This document shows positions 34,754-43,796 of a stretch of DNA of 64,000 nucleotides, piece after piece. Location of the stretch: assembly GCA_017522255.1 (NCBI GenBank), contig JAFWZP010000087.1, positions 42,064 to 106,063 on the forward strand, given 5' to 3'. The first letter of the stretch is position 1. Every line of letters begins with the position of its first letter. The translations under genes were made by a program, and so were the position numbers. The notes under the pieces were generated by a model. That model did not search any database. It was not told the origin of the DNA and saw only the letters and a program-made list of their open reading frames with translations. The stretch comes from Bacteroidales bacterium (GTDB lineage Bacteria; Bacteroidota; Bacteroidia; Bacteroidales; P3).

Positions 34754-36175
34754 ATGAAAAAATATATTTTAATTAACATTGCTTTCTTATTTGTATTATC
34801 AACAAATTCTCAAAATGTCAAAACCTATAATGGTCCAATGACGAAACCGGAATGGATTGCCGAACTATTCGGTGAGGGAGCTTATAGGTTTAACGGAAGT
34901 TACTCCTATTATGAGGATAAAGAGGAAAATCGTATACTCCATGGCTCATTCAAGATTTCATATACATCTTTATTTGGGGATATTTTTGAGATTAGAGGTA
35001 ACTACAATCATGGCAAACGTAATGGGCATTGGACCATTAAAAAAAAGGATAAAAAAACCGGGAAGGAAAACCCAAATTACTACTATGATTTCAACTATAA
35101 AGACGGAATGTTGAATGGGAAAATATCATTTCGAGACGGTATACATGAAATGACCGGGAAGTTTGTCAACGGTACTATTTCGGATACTGTATTGTATATG
35201 CGTAGATACGATTCAGGATCATATAAAATAATCAAAGGAAAGGTCAATAAAGAAGGTGTTCCTCACGGTGTATGGATTGAAAAAGGAAAATATGATATGG
35301 TACCAAAAGAAGCAACAATATTGTATTATAATGGCTGTATGGTTTATCGCAAAGAAAAAGACCTTTCTTCCGGCAAAATAGAATATACTTATCAAATATC
35401 AAATTCAATAAGTATTCCATCTGATTTAGATAAAATTCAAGACACAATAATTTATGGAGTGAAATGTGTTAATGTCGGTGGTGTTATTTGCGGAATAAAA
35501 AAAATCGAAAATTTCCAATATTACATTTATGGAGGTTTGCTAATTAATAATTGGCTAATTAATAATTGGAACATAGAATTTGACACCAATATCAACGATG
35601 TACTCATAGAAAAGCAGCACGAGATTGAAAGGCGACAACGTGAGATCGAGTATGAAAAACTACTTAAGATTGAAATGCAACGTAAGATTGAATATGAAAA
35701 GCAACGTAAGATTGAATATGAAAAACAACGTGAGATTGAAAAGCAACGTGAGATTGAACGTCAAAAAAAGAGAGAGGAAGAACAACTAGAAAGAGAGATT
35801 GAGCAAGCATACGAAGGAGTTGCAAAAAATATAGCAAAGCATTGCTGGGCGAACGAGGCTTTCAAAGAATTCAAGAGATTGTACAAAGAAGGGGGAGAAA
35901 TAAAAGTTTATGAAGAATTCGAAAAAGTAATTCGTTTTGAATATGAAAACTATACAATCGGCGAATTGGCAGAGAAAACTAAAAACGAAGCTGTTCGAAA
36001 TTCTATTAACCAAAACTGTGGTTCAAGAATTAAGAAGAAACGCCTTACCTGGTTGTTTAGTACATACCAATATTATTTTGCATATGTGTCAACAGGAAAC
36101 GTATCTGACGCATTCATAAAAGAAAATATTCGAAAGCATCGATTAAAACAATTTATACTTCAAACTACATATTGA
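34754..36175 (+). CDS. Exported protein with MORN-like repeats and a charged coiled coil
   Basis: The 473-residue protein has a short signal peptide (MKKYILINIAFLFVLSTNSQ). Residues ~40-200 contain loosely repeated GxYxxGxxxGxW motifs (RGNYNHGKRNGHWTIKKK, KGKVNKEGVPHGVWIEKG) resembling MORN repeats. Residues ~285-355 are a highly charged helix of repeated EIERQ/KIEYEKQ units. The C-terminal ~110 residues (CWANEAFKEFKRLYKEGG) are unassigned. Function is unknown; an envelope-associated role is inferred from the signal. It is the last gene of the AT-rich cluster. Confidence 0.65.
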   Translation: MKKYILINIAFLFVLSTNSQNVKTYNGPMTKPEWIAELFGEGAYRFNGSYSYYEDKEENRILHGSFKISYTSLFGDIFEIRGNYNHGKRNGHWTIKKKDKKTGKENPNYYYDFNYKDGMLNGKISFRDGIHEMTGKFVNGTISDTVLYMRRYDSGSYKIIKGKVNKEGVPHGVWIEKGKYDMVPKEATILYYNGCMVYRKEKDLSSGKIEYTYQISNSISIPSDLDKIQDTIIYGVKCVNVGGVICGIKKIENFQYYIYGGLLINNWLINNWNIEFDTNINDVLIEKQHEIERRQREIEYEKLLKIEMQRKIEYEKQRKIEYEKQREIEKQREIERQKKREEEQLEREIEQAYEGVAKNIAKHCWANEAFKEFKRLYKEGGEIKVYEEFEKVIRFEYENYTIGELAEKTKNEAVRNSINQNCGSRIKKKRLTWLFSTYQYYFAYVSTGNVSDAFIKENIRKHRLKQFILQTTY

Positions 36176-36218
36176 AGAATCTTGTAAAAATCCTAACGAC
36201 CGATTGGGTTTAAACATT

Positions 36219-36260
36219 TTATCCCATATATGTTATTGCATAATAATGTATATGGGATAA
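36219..36260 (+). terminator. Hairpin after the MORN-like gene
   Basis: A 12-bp perfect stem (36219-36230 with 36249-36260) lies 44 bp after the stop codon. The following T-run is weak (TGGTTTATTT), so termination is probable rather than certain. Confidence 0.55.
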
Positions 36261-36288
36261 TGGTTTATTTAAGGCATAGTAAAAATCA

Positions 36289-36456
36289 GTCGGGTAGCGG
36301 AGGGTAAGTGAGTCGGGTAACAAGGGTTGAATCAGTCGGGTACCGGAGCGTGTGTGAGTCGGGTGGTAGAGGTGCTGCGAGTCGGGTGATAGAGGTGTTG
36401 TTAGTCGGGTCGCGAAGCCCCTGTCAGGCGGGTAAGTCGGGTGGTGATAGGCGGGT
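36289..36456. repeat. Phased array IV: eight GTCGGGT cores every 23 bp
   Basis: GTCGGGT (GGCGGGT in the last two) starts at 36289, 36312, 36335, 36358, 36381, 36404, 36427 and 36450, each exactly 23 bp apart. The 16 bp between cores differ between units, so spacing and core are conserved but the spacer is not. The G-rich strand is the plus strand. It occupies the convergent gap before mntP. Confidence 0.85.
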
Positions 36457-36544
36457 GAAATTACAACATATGTATATAGTCGAATTTTAGCTTTTTAGAT
36501 ATTGTGTTTTAGCTTAGTTGACATTTCGATACAGAAGAATCAGA

Positions 36545-37105
36545 CTACAACACTCCGGTATGTTCCAACACAGTTTTTATGCCCAACACAATAAGTATGG
36601 CACCACCTACAAACTCGGCTTTGGATTTGTGTCGTGTGCCAAACAGCGAGCCAATCTTAAGCCCTGCGGCCGAAAACATAAAAGTGGTAACACCTATGCA
36701 AAGTACCGAAAGCCAAATATTAATATCAAATACCGAAAGCGATATACCCACAGCAAGAGCATCGATACTTGTGGCTACTGCTAACATAAACATAGTTTTT
36801 ATATCCAACGAATTGTCCACCTTTTCTTCATTCTTCGACAATGCTTCGCGTATCATATTGATACCTATTATTGCCAACAACCCTGCTGCCACCCAATGAT
36901 CGAATGCACTTATCTTATCCATAAACTTACCGCCCAAAAAGTAACCTATCACAGGCATAAGAGCTTGAAAACCTCCAAACCATAAACCCACCAAAACATA
37001 TTGCTTTAGTTTTATTTTTTGCAACGCCAAACCTTTACAAATAGAAACAGCAAAAGCATCCATTGACACTGCCACTGCCAAACTTAATAGTGTAACAACT
37101 CCCAT
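36545..37105 (-). CDS. mntP: Manganese efflux pump MntP
   Basis: The 186-residue inner-membrane protein has six hydrophobic helices in two homologous halves. Each half carries the family's conserved acidic motif (VSMDAFAVSICKG and TSIDALAVGIS), followed by glycine-rich helices (WFGGFQALMPVIGYFLGG). Members export manganese and protect against its excess. A -7 box lies 64 bp upstream. In other bacteria mntP is often controlled by a manganese riboswitch or MntR; I see no yybP-ykoY element here. Confidence 0.92.
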   Translation of the reverse strand: MGVVTLLSLAVAVSMDAFAVSICKGLALQKIKLKQYVLVGLWFGGFQALMPVIGYFLGGKFMDKISAFDHWVAAGLLAIIGINMIREALSKNEEKVDNSLDIKTMFMLAVATSIDALAVGISLSVFDINIWLSVLCIGVTTFMFSAAGLKIGSLFGTRHKSKAEFVGGAILIVLGIKTVLEHTGVL

Positions 37106-37168
37106 TGTTAGTATATTATTGTTGATTTAATGATATTTAGAACACAAATATATTACTTTATCGAAGTG

Positions 37169-37176
37169 CAAAGGTA
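37169..37176 (-). promoter_or_regulatory. -7 box for mntP
   Basis: TACCTTTG on the minus strand. Confidence 0.6.
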
Positions 37177-37335
37177 CGAATTATTTTCGATAATAGTGCT
37201 TATTAGTACCTTTTTGTGAATAAAAAATAATAGCAAGACAAACAGAATAATAGGAATATTAGTAATTTTGTATCGCATAAATACTTGCTTTTTTTGTTGT
37301 AAGTATTGGTTAACTACAATTTAAACATTTGATAT

Positions 37336-38313
37336 ATGAAGAAATTAAGCATTATAGCAATAATATTGTCGGCATTGACATTATCGATGCAAATATTTAT
37401 CTTTGCCACCGACAAAACCAACGATGATGAAATATACACACAAGCACTAAAGAACGATTACCGCATCTATTCGCCTGTTTTACCCGACACTCTTAAATTT
37501 GCCGGCGAAAAAGTACCGTTAAACATATACTATGTTCGAGAAGGCTTGGATAGAGAAATATTGTCCAATATGTATTGGCATACCAATACCATATTGAATA
37601 TGAAACGTGCCTACCGCTTCTTCCCCATCATAGAACCTATATTAAAAAAGAATGGCATACCCGACGACTTTAAATATCTGGCAGTGATAGAAAGCAATCT
37701 GATGAACGTAACCTCGCCGGCAAAAGCACAAGGCTATTGGCAATTTATCAAAGCCACCGGCAAAAAATATGGTTTGGAAATAAACGAAGAAATAGATATG
37801 CGTAACTCACTCGAAGCTTCTACCGAAGCAGCATGTAAATTCCTAAAAGCGTTATACAATCAATTTGGCAGTTGGACATTGGCAGCAGCAGCATATAACT
37901 GCGGCGAAAACGGATTGCAACGACAACTAAACCTACAGGAAGTAAATAGCTATTATAACCTAAGACTCAATTCGGAAACATCTCGATACGTATACCGCAT
38001 TATGGCAATGAAACTAATAATGCAACACCCGCAAGACTATGGTTTCCATCTACGATACAAGGATATGTATCCTCAAATACCATATCGCACTGCCGAGCTG
38101 AAAGGGCAAAACGTTGACTTGTACCAATTTGCCAAAGACAATAACACCACCTACAAAATGCTTAAAGAAATGAATCCATGGCTGATATCAAACAAATTGA
38201 CCAACAAAGCCAACAAAACATATACAGTACGGCTACCGATAGAAGACGGCACCGACCTGAAAAACATTCGCAAAAAGAAAGATAAAGAATCAACATTGAT
38301 AACATTTATATAA
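37336..38313 (+). CDS. Lytic murein transglycosylase, MltD-like SLT domain
   Basis: The 325-residue protein begins with an uncleaved or cleavable signal segment (SIIAIILSALTLSMQIFIFA). It has a goose-type lysozyme SLT domain at ~100-240. The catalytic Glu is in LAVIESNLMNV, followed by AQGYWQFIKATGKKYGL and LAAAAYNCGENGL. The C-terminal part (VDLYQFAKDNNTTYKMLKEM) looks like a degenerate LysM/linker rather than a full LysM domain. It should cleave peptidoglycan glycan strands with formation of 1,6-anhydro ends in the periplasm. A weak -7 box TAATTTTG is at 37263-37270. Confidence 0.92.
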   Translation: MKKLSIIAIILSALTLSMQIFIFATDKTNDDEIYTQALKNDYRIYSPVLPDTLKFAGEKVPLNIYYVREGLDREILSNMYWHTNTILNMKRAYRFFPIIEPILKKNGIPDDFKYLAVIESNLMNVTSPAKAQGYWQFIKATGKKYGLEINEEIDMRNSLEASTEAACKFLKALYNQFGSWTLAAAAYNCGENGLQRQLNLQEVNSYYNLRLNSETSRYVYRIMAMKLIMQHPQDYGFHLRYKDMYPQIPYRTAELKGQNVDLYQFAKDNNTTYKMLKEMNPWLISNKLTNKANKTYTVRLPIEDGTDLKNIRKKKDKESTLITFI

Positions 38314-38338
38314 GGCAACATCTAACTATATAGCATTT

Positions 38339-38378
38339 AAAAAGGCAACTCAAAAGAGTTTCCTTTTTGTTTTTTTCT
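38339..38378 (+). terminator. Terminator after the transglycosylase gene
   Basis: AAAAAGGCAACTC pairs with GAGTTTCCTTTTT (one mismatch), 4-nt loop, followed by a long T-run. Confidence 0.85.
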
Positions 38379-38477
38379 CGTTATCCCATCTACATTCAAC
38401 CATCAAGTTGTAAGCCAATAGTTTCCTTCCTCATATTTCACGCTTTGAGAACTATCGTCTTCGGAGCTTGCTACACA

Positions 38478-38720
38478 CGTTCCATAAACTTCTCCGACAC
38501 GTCCCACAAACTCTTTTCGGGCGTTCCATAAATTGCGTTCACTCGTTCCAAAAAGTATTTTCATGGCTTGAAAATATACTTTCATGTCATGAAAATATAC
38601 TTTCAAGCCTTGAAAATACACTTTCAAGGCTTGAAAATAGTTTTACGCCCCTGCAAAGAAGGTTTATTGAACGTGCGAAGAGAGTTTGTTGAACGTGCAT
38701 AAAGAGTTTGTTGAACGACT
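38478..38720. repeat. Phased array V: direct, palindromic and inverted blocks
   Basis: CGTTCCATAAA-type cores start at 38478, 38500, 38522 and 38544 (period 22). GAAAATATACTTTCA-type cores start at 38570, 38591, 38612 and 38633 (period 21); these create palindromes such as TTTCAAGGCTTGAAA. GTTTRTTGAACG cores start at 38662, 38684 and 38706 (period 22), and are reverse complements of the first block. The architecture matches array III although the sequence is unrelated. It fills the convergent gap between the transglycosylase and BspA gene 2. Confidence 0.85.
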
Positions 38721-38842
38721 CTACAAGATAACAGAGATATGCCAAATACAGGGATAATATAATAGGTAACTTATTTTTCTTTTTGATATACTGCTGATAA
38801 TACTTTACTAACCAATAAATGTAAACACTTCATGCAAGGATA

Positions 38843-38882
38843 TAAAAAAAAGGTGTGGAAATTAATCCACACCCTTTTTTTT
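38843..38882 (-). terminator. Terminator of BspA gene 2
   Basis: GGGTGTGG pairs with CCACACC around ATTAATTT, flanked by A8 and T8, 17 bp after the stop codon on the minus strand. Confidence 0.9.
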
Positions 38883-38898
38883 ACTATCGTTAGTATTG

Positions 38899-41800
38899 TT
38901 ATTTACGTATCACCTTGCGAACGGCAACACCTCTGTCGGTAGTAACACGCAATGTATAGTATCCTTTGCTCAGTTTGGATAAGTCTATTATATAACTATC
39001 GTTGTATACTGCCATTATTCTACCCATAGCATCCATTACTTCTACTTTGCGGATATCTGTAGTGTTGAAAGTAATAGTTCCTTTGGTTGGGTTGGGATAG
39101 AAACTAAGTTGGTCTAATCCGTTGGCTGTTTCTATTCCTATTTCTTCTATTGTCAGAATAAGTGTTACCACGCTGTCGCAACCGCTCAAAGTTTCGCCAT
39201 AATAGTAGTATATTCCGCTTTCGGTGTATGTGGTATCATTCCAAACATATTCGTTTACGGCAGTGTCTACTATGGTATCGTATACCGGATTGTTTATAGT
39301 AAGATTAAGTGTAACCACACTATCGCAACCTGCAATGTTTGTTAATGTGTATGTAGCCGAATCGGTTGATTCGTAATAGGTAATACCATCTATCCATGTA
39401 ATGCTGTCGCAGGCAACAATAGTATCTGTTGAGTGTTTGCTATTAATAGTAAGATTCAAAACAATTACACTGTCGCAACCATTGGCAGCCGTCAGTATGT
39501 AAGTGGGAGTATCAGTACTTTCGTAATAAGTAATACCATCTATCCATGTAATGCTGTCGCAGGCAACAATAGTATCTGTTGTTCGAGAACTATGTTTGAT
39601 AGTAAGATTAAGTGTAACCACACTATCGCAACCTGCAATATTTGTTAATGTGTATGTAGCCGAATCGGTTGATTCGTAATAGGTGATACCATCTATCCAT
39701 GTAATGCTGTCGCACGCTTCTTTATAATCTATGCCTGTGTTAGGTTGATTTATCGATAAAATTAATCGTACAATACTATCATTGCCATTTGCAGTTTGTA
39801 AAGTATCAAAATAAGAATCTGCTACTGAAGCTATAAATCCATTGTCGGTGTATGTATCGCCTGCGCATATAGATGCATATATTGTGGTATCTACGTCTTC
39901 GCACATTTCTACTATAGCGGCAAAATAATTGGTCCAGTAATAAGGAGAATTTGAGTATACATCAAAATCGCCACAAGGTACTTTTAATATAGCGTTCTCT
40001 GCTATACCCAATACACGATATTCACCCATGATGGGTATTGAACTTCCCATAACAATAACTTCTTGTAAATTACTACAACTATAAAAAGCATAACTACCAA
40101 TCGTTGTGACTGAATTTGGAATTGTTACGGAGGGTAAGCTAATACAATTTTCAAAAGCATGTTCTCCTATAGTAATAACCGAATTTGGAATCGATACATA
40201 CGATAAACTTGAACAATTTTCAAAAGCATTATCGCCAATAATTATAGTTGAATTGGGTATTATTATTGAGTCTAAGCCTGAACAACCATTAAAAACTGAA
40301 TTACCAATAGAAGTAAGAGAATTAGAAAGAGTTACTGACGATAAATTTACACAATTTGTAAAAGTGTGGTTTCCAATAGTGCTAACTGAATCTGAAACAA
40401 TTAAAGATCTTAGGTTACTACAGCCGCTAAAAACATGATCACTCAAATTTACAACTGAGTTGGGAATAATTATAGAAGACAAACCGGTACAATCACTAAA
40501 TGCATATGCTCCAATGGTAGTAAGCGAATTTGGCAAAATTATAGAATCTAAACCGGAACAATGAGCAAATGCATATTCTCCAATGGTGCTAAGTGTATTG
40601 GGCATAATTATGGAATCTAAACTACTACAATTGTAAAAGGCCGATTTACCAATACTAATAAGTGAATTAGGCATATTTATTGATCTTAAACTTGTACAAT
40701 TTGTAAAAGACCAAAGTCCTATTTCGGTAATAGAATCAGAAATTATTACTGTTTCCAAATTTCTACAAGCATAAAAAGCAGAAGTTGTAATAGAAGTGAC
40801 TGAATTAGGTATAGTTATAGAAGTTAAGCTATAACAAGCTTGAAAAGCTCCCGAATAAATAGTAGTAACCGAATTTGGAATGGTAATAGATCTTAAACTA
40901 TCGCATCCATAAAATGTTTCTTCACTAATAAATGTAATAGAATTTGGAAGAGTAATTGTGATTACTCCGCTCAATTTAAAAGCAGCTACACCAATTGAAC
41001 TAACTGAATTAGGTATGTTTATCGATGTTAATCTAGTACAATTTTCAAAAGCATAATTTCCAATAGTGGTGACTGAATTCCCAACGGTTACAGATATTAA
41101 TTTACTACAATTTTTAAAAGCGTAGCTTCCAATGGTGGTAACTGAATTGGGAATTATTATTGACTCCAATCGAAAACAACCAAAAAAAGCATAACTTTCA
41201 ATGGTTATAAGCGAATCAGAAAGTATTACTGACGCCAAATTACTACATCCATAAAAAGTATTAGTTTTAATAGAGGTAATAGTATTGGGAATAATAACAG
41301 AAACTATATTTTTGTTATCTTGAAATGCATTGGCTGAAATATCGGTAACCATATTTGGAATAACAATATTTGTGTCTGTACCAATATATTTTATCAATGA
41401 TATTCTTGTACTATCGTTATATACGAAGTCATTTTCAATGTATTTATTCATATACAACGCTCCCCACCGCCTATAGTTCGACGCAGTGCCATGGTAGATA
41501 ATGTTCTTTACATTTCCAAAAGCGTAATCTCCAATTGAAGTAACTGAATTGGGTATAAATAAATTAGTAATACCTGTACAATTAGAAAATACACGAGTTC
41601 CAATGGTGGTGACTGAGTTAGGTATAGTAATCGATTGTATCGTATTCATAGATAAAAAAGCAGAATCACTTATAGTGGTAACAGTATTGGGTATAATAAT
41701 ATTTGTATCACTTCCTATATAAACCTCTAATATAGTTCTTGTGCTATCACTATATACAAACCCATTTTCAACAAATCCATTCATTGTTACTGCTCCCCAA

Positions 41801-43143
41801 GGACTGCCGGTAGCAGTACCATAATAAATTATATGTTTTACTTTTTTAAAAGCATTGTTTCCTATTGTGGTAACAGAGTCGGGTATGACTACAGATGCTA
41901 AACTTGTGCAATTGTAAAAAGCATTGTTACCTATAGAAGTAAGGGTGTTTGGGAGTACTATCTCTTCTAAAGTTGAACAATTATAAAAAGCATAACTACC
42001 AATCGAAGTAACAGTATTAGGAATATTTACAGATATTATACTATTGCAACCCCAAAAGGCAGAATCGCCTATTATGGCAACAGTATTTTGAATTACTATA
42101 TTTGTATCTGTTCCAATGTATTTGATTATTTTAGTTTTTGTGCTATCATTATAAATAAATCCATTTTCAATATACCTATTCATATATAACGCACCCCAAG
42201 GACCACCGGTGGCAGTGCCATGATATACAATATTTGTCACATTTTTAAAAGCATTTTTTCCTATAGTAACAACAGAATTGGGTATACTTACATTAAGTAA
42301 ACTTGTACAATCATAAAAAGCATATTGTTCTATCGTAGTAACGGAATTGGGTATATTTACACTAAGTAAACTTGTACAATTATAGAAAGCATCTTGTTCT
42401 ATCGTAGCAACGGAATTGGGTATACTTACACTAAGTAAACTTGTACAATTATAGAAAGCATATTGTTCTATCGTAGCAACGGAGTCAGGTATACTTACAT
42501 TAAGCAAACTTCTACATCTATAAAAAGCGTAACTACCAATCGAAGTAACCGAATTTGGGATGGTTACTGAGGTTAAACCGGTACAACCATCAAAAGCACC
42601 ATTTCCAATAGAAGTAACAGAATTGGGAATTGTTATTGTAGTCAATTCGGTACAACGACAAAAAATTTCATCTTCTATTTGTGTAATGGAATTTGGTAAA
42701 CTTATTGATGATAAACTTGTACATCCTTCAAATGCACATTCTCCGATAGAAACTACTGAATTAGGAATACTTATTGAAGTTAAATTACTGCATGAATAAA
42801 ATGTATACTTTCCAATAGAAGTAACCGAATTGGGTATAGTTACTGAAGTTATATTTGAACAATTTCTAAAAGGGCCAAATGAACTGCTGATAACTTTTAG
42901 TTCTGTTACGTTATAAGTGGTGCCATTGTATGTTACTGTTGCCGGTATAACCACATCACCGGAAACATAATTATTGTAAGTAGTACTAGATCCGGGTCTT
43001 ACTACACCTACATTGGTAGTACCGCTGATTATTTCATAATAGAGAGTGTGTCCACTTGGGCTCACTGCACTAAAGTCGTATGCCCATACTGTTTGCACCA
43101 TAGTGCTAACTATGAGAACTATAGATAATAATACTTTTTTCAT
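38899..43143 (-). CDS. Giant BspA-like leucine-rich repeat surface protein with T9SS sorting domain
   Basis: The 1414-residue product shares its signal peptide with BspA gene 1 (MKKVLLSIVLIVSTMVQTVW). About 40 LRR_5 repeats span residues ~70-1080 (SVTTIGSYAFYNCTSL type). Residues ~1095-1335 hold four copies of a ~55-residue module built around ACDSITWIDGITYYESTD and GCDSVVTLNLTI. The last ~75 residues, QLSFYPNPTKGTITFN to KVIRK, are a T9SS sorting domain. It is probably a cell-surface adhesin. The stalk modules at 39300-39720 are almost identical in DNA, so unequal recombination could change their number. Expression is probably governed by the leader at 43144-43563. Confidence 0.92.
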   Translation of the reverse strand: MKKVLLSIVLIVSTMVQTVWAYDFSAVSPSGHTLYYEIISGTTNVGVVRPGSSTTYNNYVSGDVVIPATVTYNGTTYNVTELKVISSSFGPFRNCSNITSVTIPNSVTSIGKYTFYSCSNLTSISIPNSVVSIGECAFEGCTSLSSISLPNSITQIEDEIFCRCTELTTITIPNSVTSIGNGAFDGCTGLTSVTIPNSVTSIGSYAFYRCRSLLNVSIPDSVATIEQYAFYNCTSLLSVSIPNSVATIEQDAFYNCTSLLSVNIPNSVTTIEQYAFYDCTSLLNVSIPNSVVTIGKNAFKNVTNIVYHGTATGGPWGALYMNRYIENGFIYNDSTKTKIIKYIGTDTNIVIQNTVAIIGDSAFWGCNSIISVNIPNTVTSIGSYAFYNCSTLEEIVLPNTLTSIGNNAFYNCTSLASVVIPDSVTTIGNNAFKKVKHIIYYGTATGSPWGAVTMNGFVENGFVYSDSTRTILEVYIGSDTNIIIPNTVTTISDSAFLSMNTIQSITIPNSVTTIGTRVFSNCTGITNLFIPNSVTSIGDYAFGNVKNIIYHGTASNYRRWGALYMNKYIENDFVYNDSTRISLIKYIGTDTNIVIPNMVTDISANAFQDNKNIVSVIIPNTITSIKTNTFYGCSNLASVILSDSLITIESYAFFGCFRLESIIIPNSVTTIGSYAFKNCSKLISVTVGNSVTTIGNYAFENCTRLTSINIPNSVSSIGVAAFKLSGVITITLPNSITFISEETFYGCDSLRSITIPNSVTTIYSGAFQACYSLTSITIPNSVTSITTSAFYACRNLETVIISDSITEIGLWSFTNCTSLRSINMPNSLISIGKSAFYNCSSLDSIIMPNTLSTIGEYAFAHCSGLDSIILPNSLTTIGAYAFSDCTGLSSIIIPNSVVNLSDHVFSGCSNLRSLIVSDSVSTIGNHTFTNCVNLSSVTLSNSLTSIGNSVFNGCSGLDSIIIPNSTIIIGDNAFENCSSLSYVSIPNSVITIGEHAFENCISLPSVTIPNSVTTIGSYAFYSCSNLQEVIVMGSSIPIMGEYRVLGIAENAILKVPCGDFDVYSNSPYYWTNYFAAIVEMCEDVDTTIYASICAGDTYTDNGFIASVADSYFDTLQTANGNDSIVRLILSINQPNTGIDYKEACDSITWIDGITYYESTDSATYTLTNIAGCDSVVTLNLTIKHSSRTTDTIVACDSITWIDGITYYESTDTPTYILTAANGCDSVIVLNLTINSKHSTDTIVACDSITWIDGITYYESTDSATYTLTNIAGCDSVVTLNLTINNPVYDTIVDTAVNEYVWNDTTYTESGIYYYYGETLSGCDSVVTLILTIEEIGIETANGLDQLSFYPNPTKGTITFNTTDIRKVEVMDAMGRIMAVYNDSYIIDLSKLSKGYYTLRVTTDRGVAVRKVIRK

Positions 43144-43265
43144 TTTCTACATCCTTTCTTGTTTAAGGGTTTTACCATACTGCCGGTGGCAGCGTGTTCA
43201 TTAAATTCTGTGTATGCCGTATGTGGCATAGCATTGCTTGTGCAATAATCAATTAATTTATACAT
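43140..43265 (-). CDS. Conserved leader peptide of BspA gene 2, stop overlaps BspA start (ATGA)
   Basis: A 41-codon ORF reads MYKLIDYCTSNAMPHTAYTE and ends LNKKGCRK. Its TGA overlaps the BspA ATG. It aligns with the 33-codon ORF before BspA gene 1 (shared MYKL, TS, MP, AY, EF, NKKG) with a 24-nt in-frame insertion. Most differing codons are non-synonymous, so the evidence for translation is frame conservation and stop-start overlap, not synonymous bias. Confidence 0.5.
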   Translation of the reverse strand: MYKLIDYCTSNAMPHTAYTEFNEHAATGSMVKPLNKKGCRK

Positions 43266-43563
43266 ATCTTTTTACTTTTTGTGAGCCGTTGCTAATATTC
43301 CATAAACAAGGGGTATAAATAAAGGCGTGAAATCTTTCATTATTACCACTTATTTATCGGAAGGTTGTCTGAGAAATACCCGTATACAAATAAGGGTCGA
43401 AGAAATTCACACCTATAGTGCGAACTTTCGACATCTCATTCTCGCATACGGCATAAAGTTTCTCAGACATTTTCCGATGAGAATAAAAGCATCAAGCTCT
43501 GTGTTTATACTATGTTTATTATATTTATTTCTACGTTGTTACATATTATTTACTGTTTGTTTG
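43144..43563 (-). promoter_or_regulatory. Structured 5' leader of BspA gene 2, homologous to 10109-10513
   Basis: The helices of leader 1 are all present. P1 is 43488-43479 with 43443-43434. P2 is 43478-43472 with 43362-43356 plus 43469-43459 with 43376-43366 (18 bp). P3 is 43424-43418 with 43412-43406, here extended by GTCGAA/TTCGAC. P4 is 43355-43349 with 43310-43304. In P2 the outer helix is ATCGGAA/TTCCGAT here versus ATACCG/CGGTAT in leader 1. The inner helix has GAGAAA/TTTCTC here versus GCTAAA/TTTAGC. These are compensatory changes. Confidence 0.75.
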
Positions 43564-43569
43564 AAAGTG

Positions 43570-43577
43570 CAAAGGTA
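43570..43577 (-). promoter_or_regulatory. -7 box of the second BspA leader
   Basis: TACCTTTG on the minus strand, followed by GCACT as in leader 1. Confidence 0.7.
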
Positions 43578-43640
43578 CAACTTATTTTTGAAATAAATAT
43601 AGTTTTGACAAAATAATTTTACCTCGCTATTTACAAGTGC

Positions 43641-43760
43641 CATAGTTGCGGAGCATAACCCTGTGGTTTGGCATACAAAACTCCCACACTTAGGGGTCAA
43701 AAGTATGGCACTTTTGAGTCGTAACTATGGGGTTTACGATGCCTAAACCGCATAGTTACA
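43641..43760. repeat. Degenerate phased array related to array I
   Basis: CATAGTT at 43641, CATAC at 43672 and inverted TATGG cores at 43704 and 43726 (22 bp apart), ending with CCGCATAGTTA near 43748-43758. The core is the same as in array I at 2615-2717, but the spacing is only partly regular. It lies between the BspA gene 2 promoter and the 3' end of uvrC. Confidence 0.5.
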
Positions 43761-43796
43761 AAATACGAAGTTTGTAGAAGTTGTCTTAAAGCAACA

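Noticed and set aside
36289..36456. CRISPR array
   Set aside because: Cores are only 7-8 bp, the period is 23 bp, and no cas genes are in the window. The other phased arrays fail for the same reasons.
37106..37335. Manganese riboswitch upstream of mntP
   Set aside because: The leader is only ~60 nt after the -7 box and shows no yybP-ykoY-type hairpins.
38403..38627. Minus-strand frame encoding MKVYFQG-type heptads
   Set aside because: The heptads arise from the 21-bp block of array V. The adjoining 22-bp blocks would shift any frame, and the sequence resembles no protein.
43327..43596. Plus-strand frame opposite the second BspA leader
   Set aside because: It is antisense to the conserved leader and promoter and has no counterpart in leader 1.
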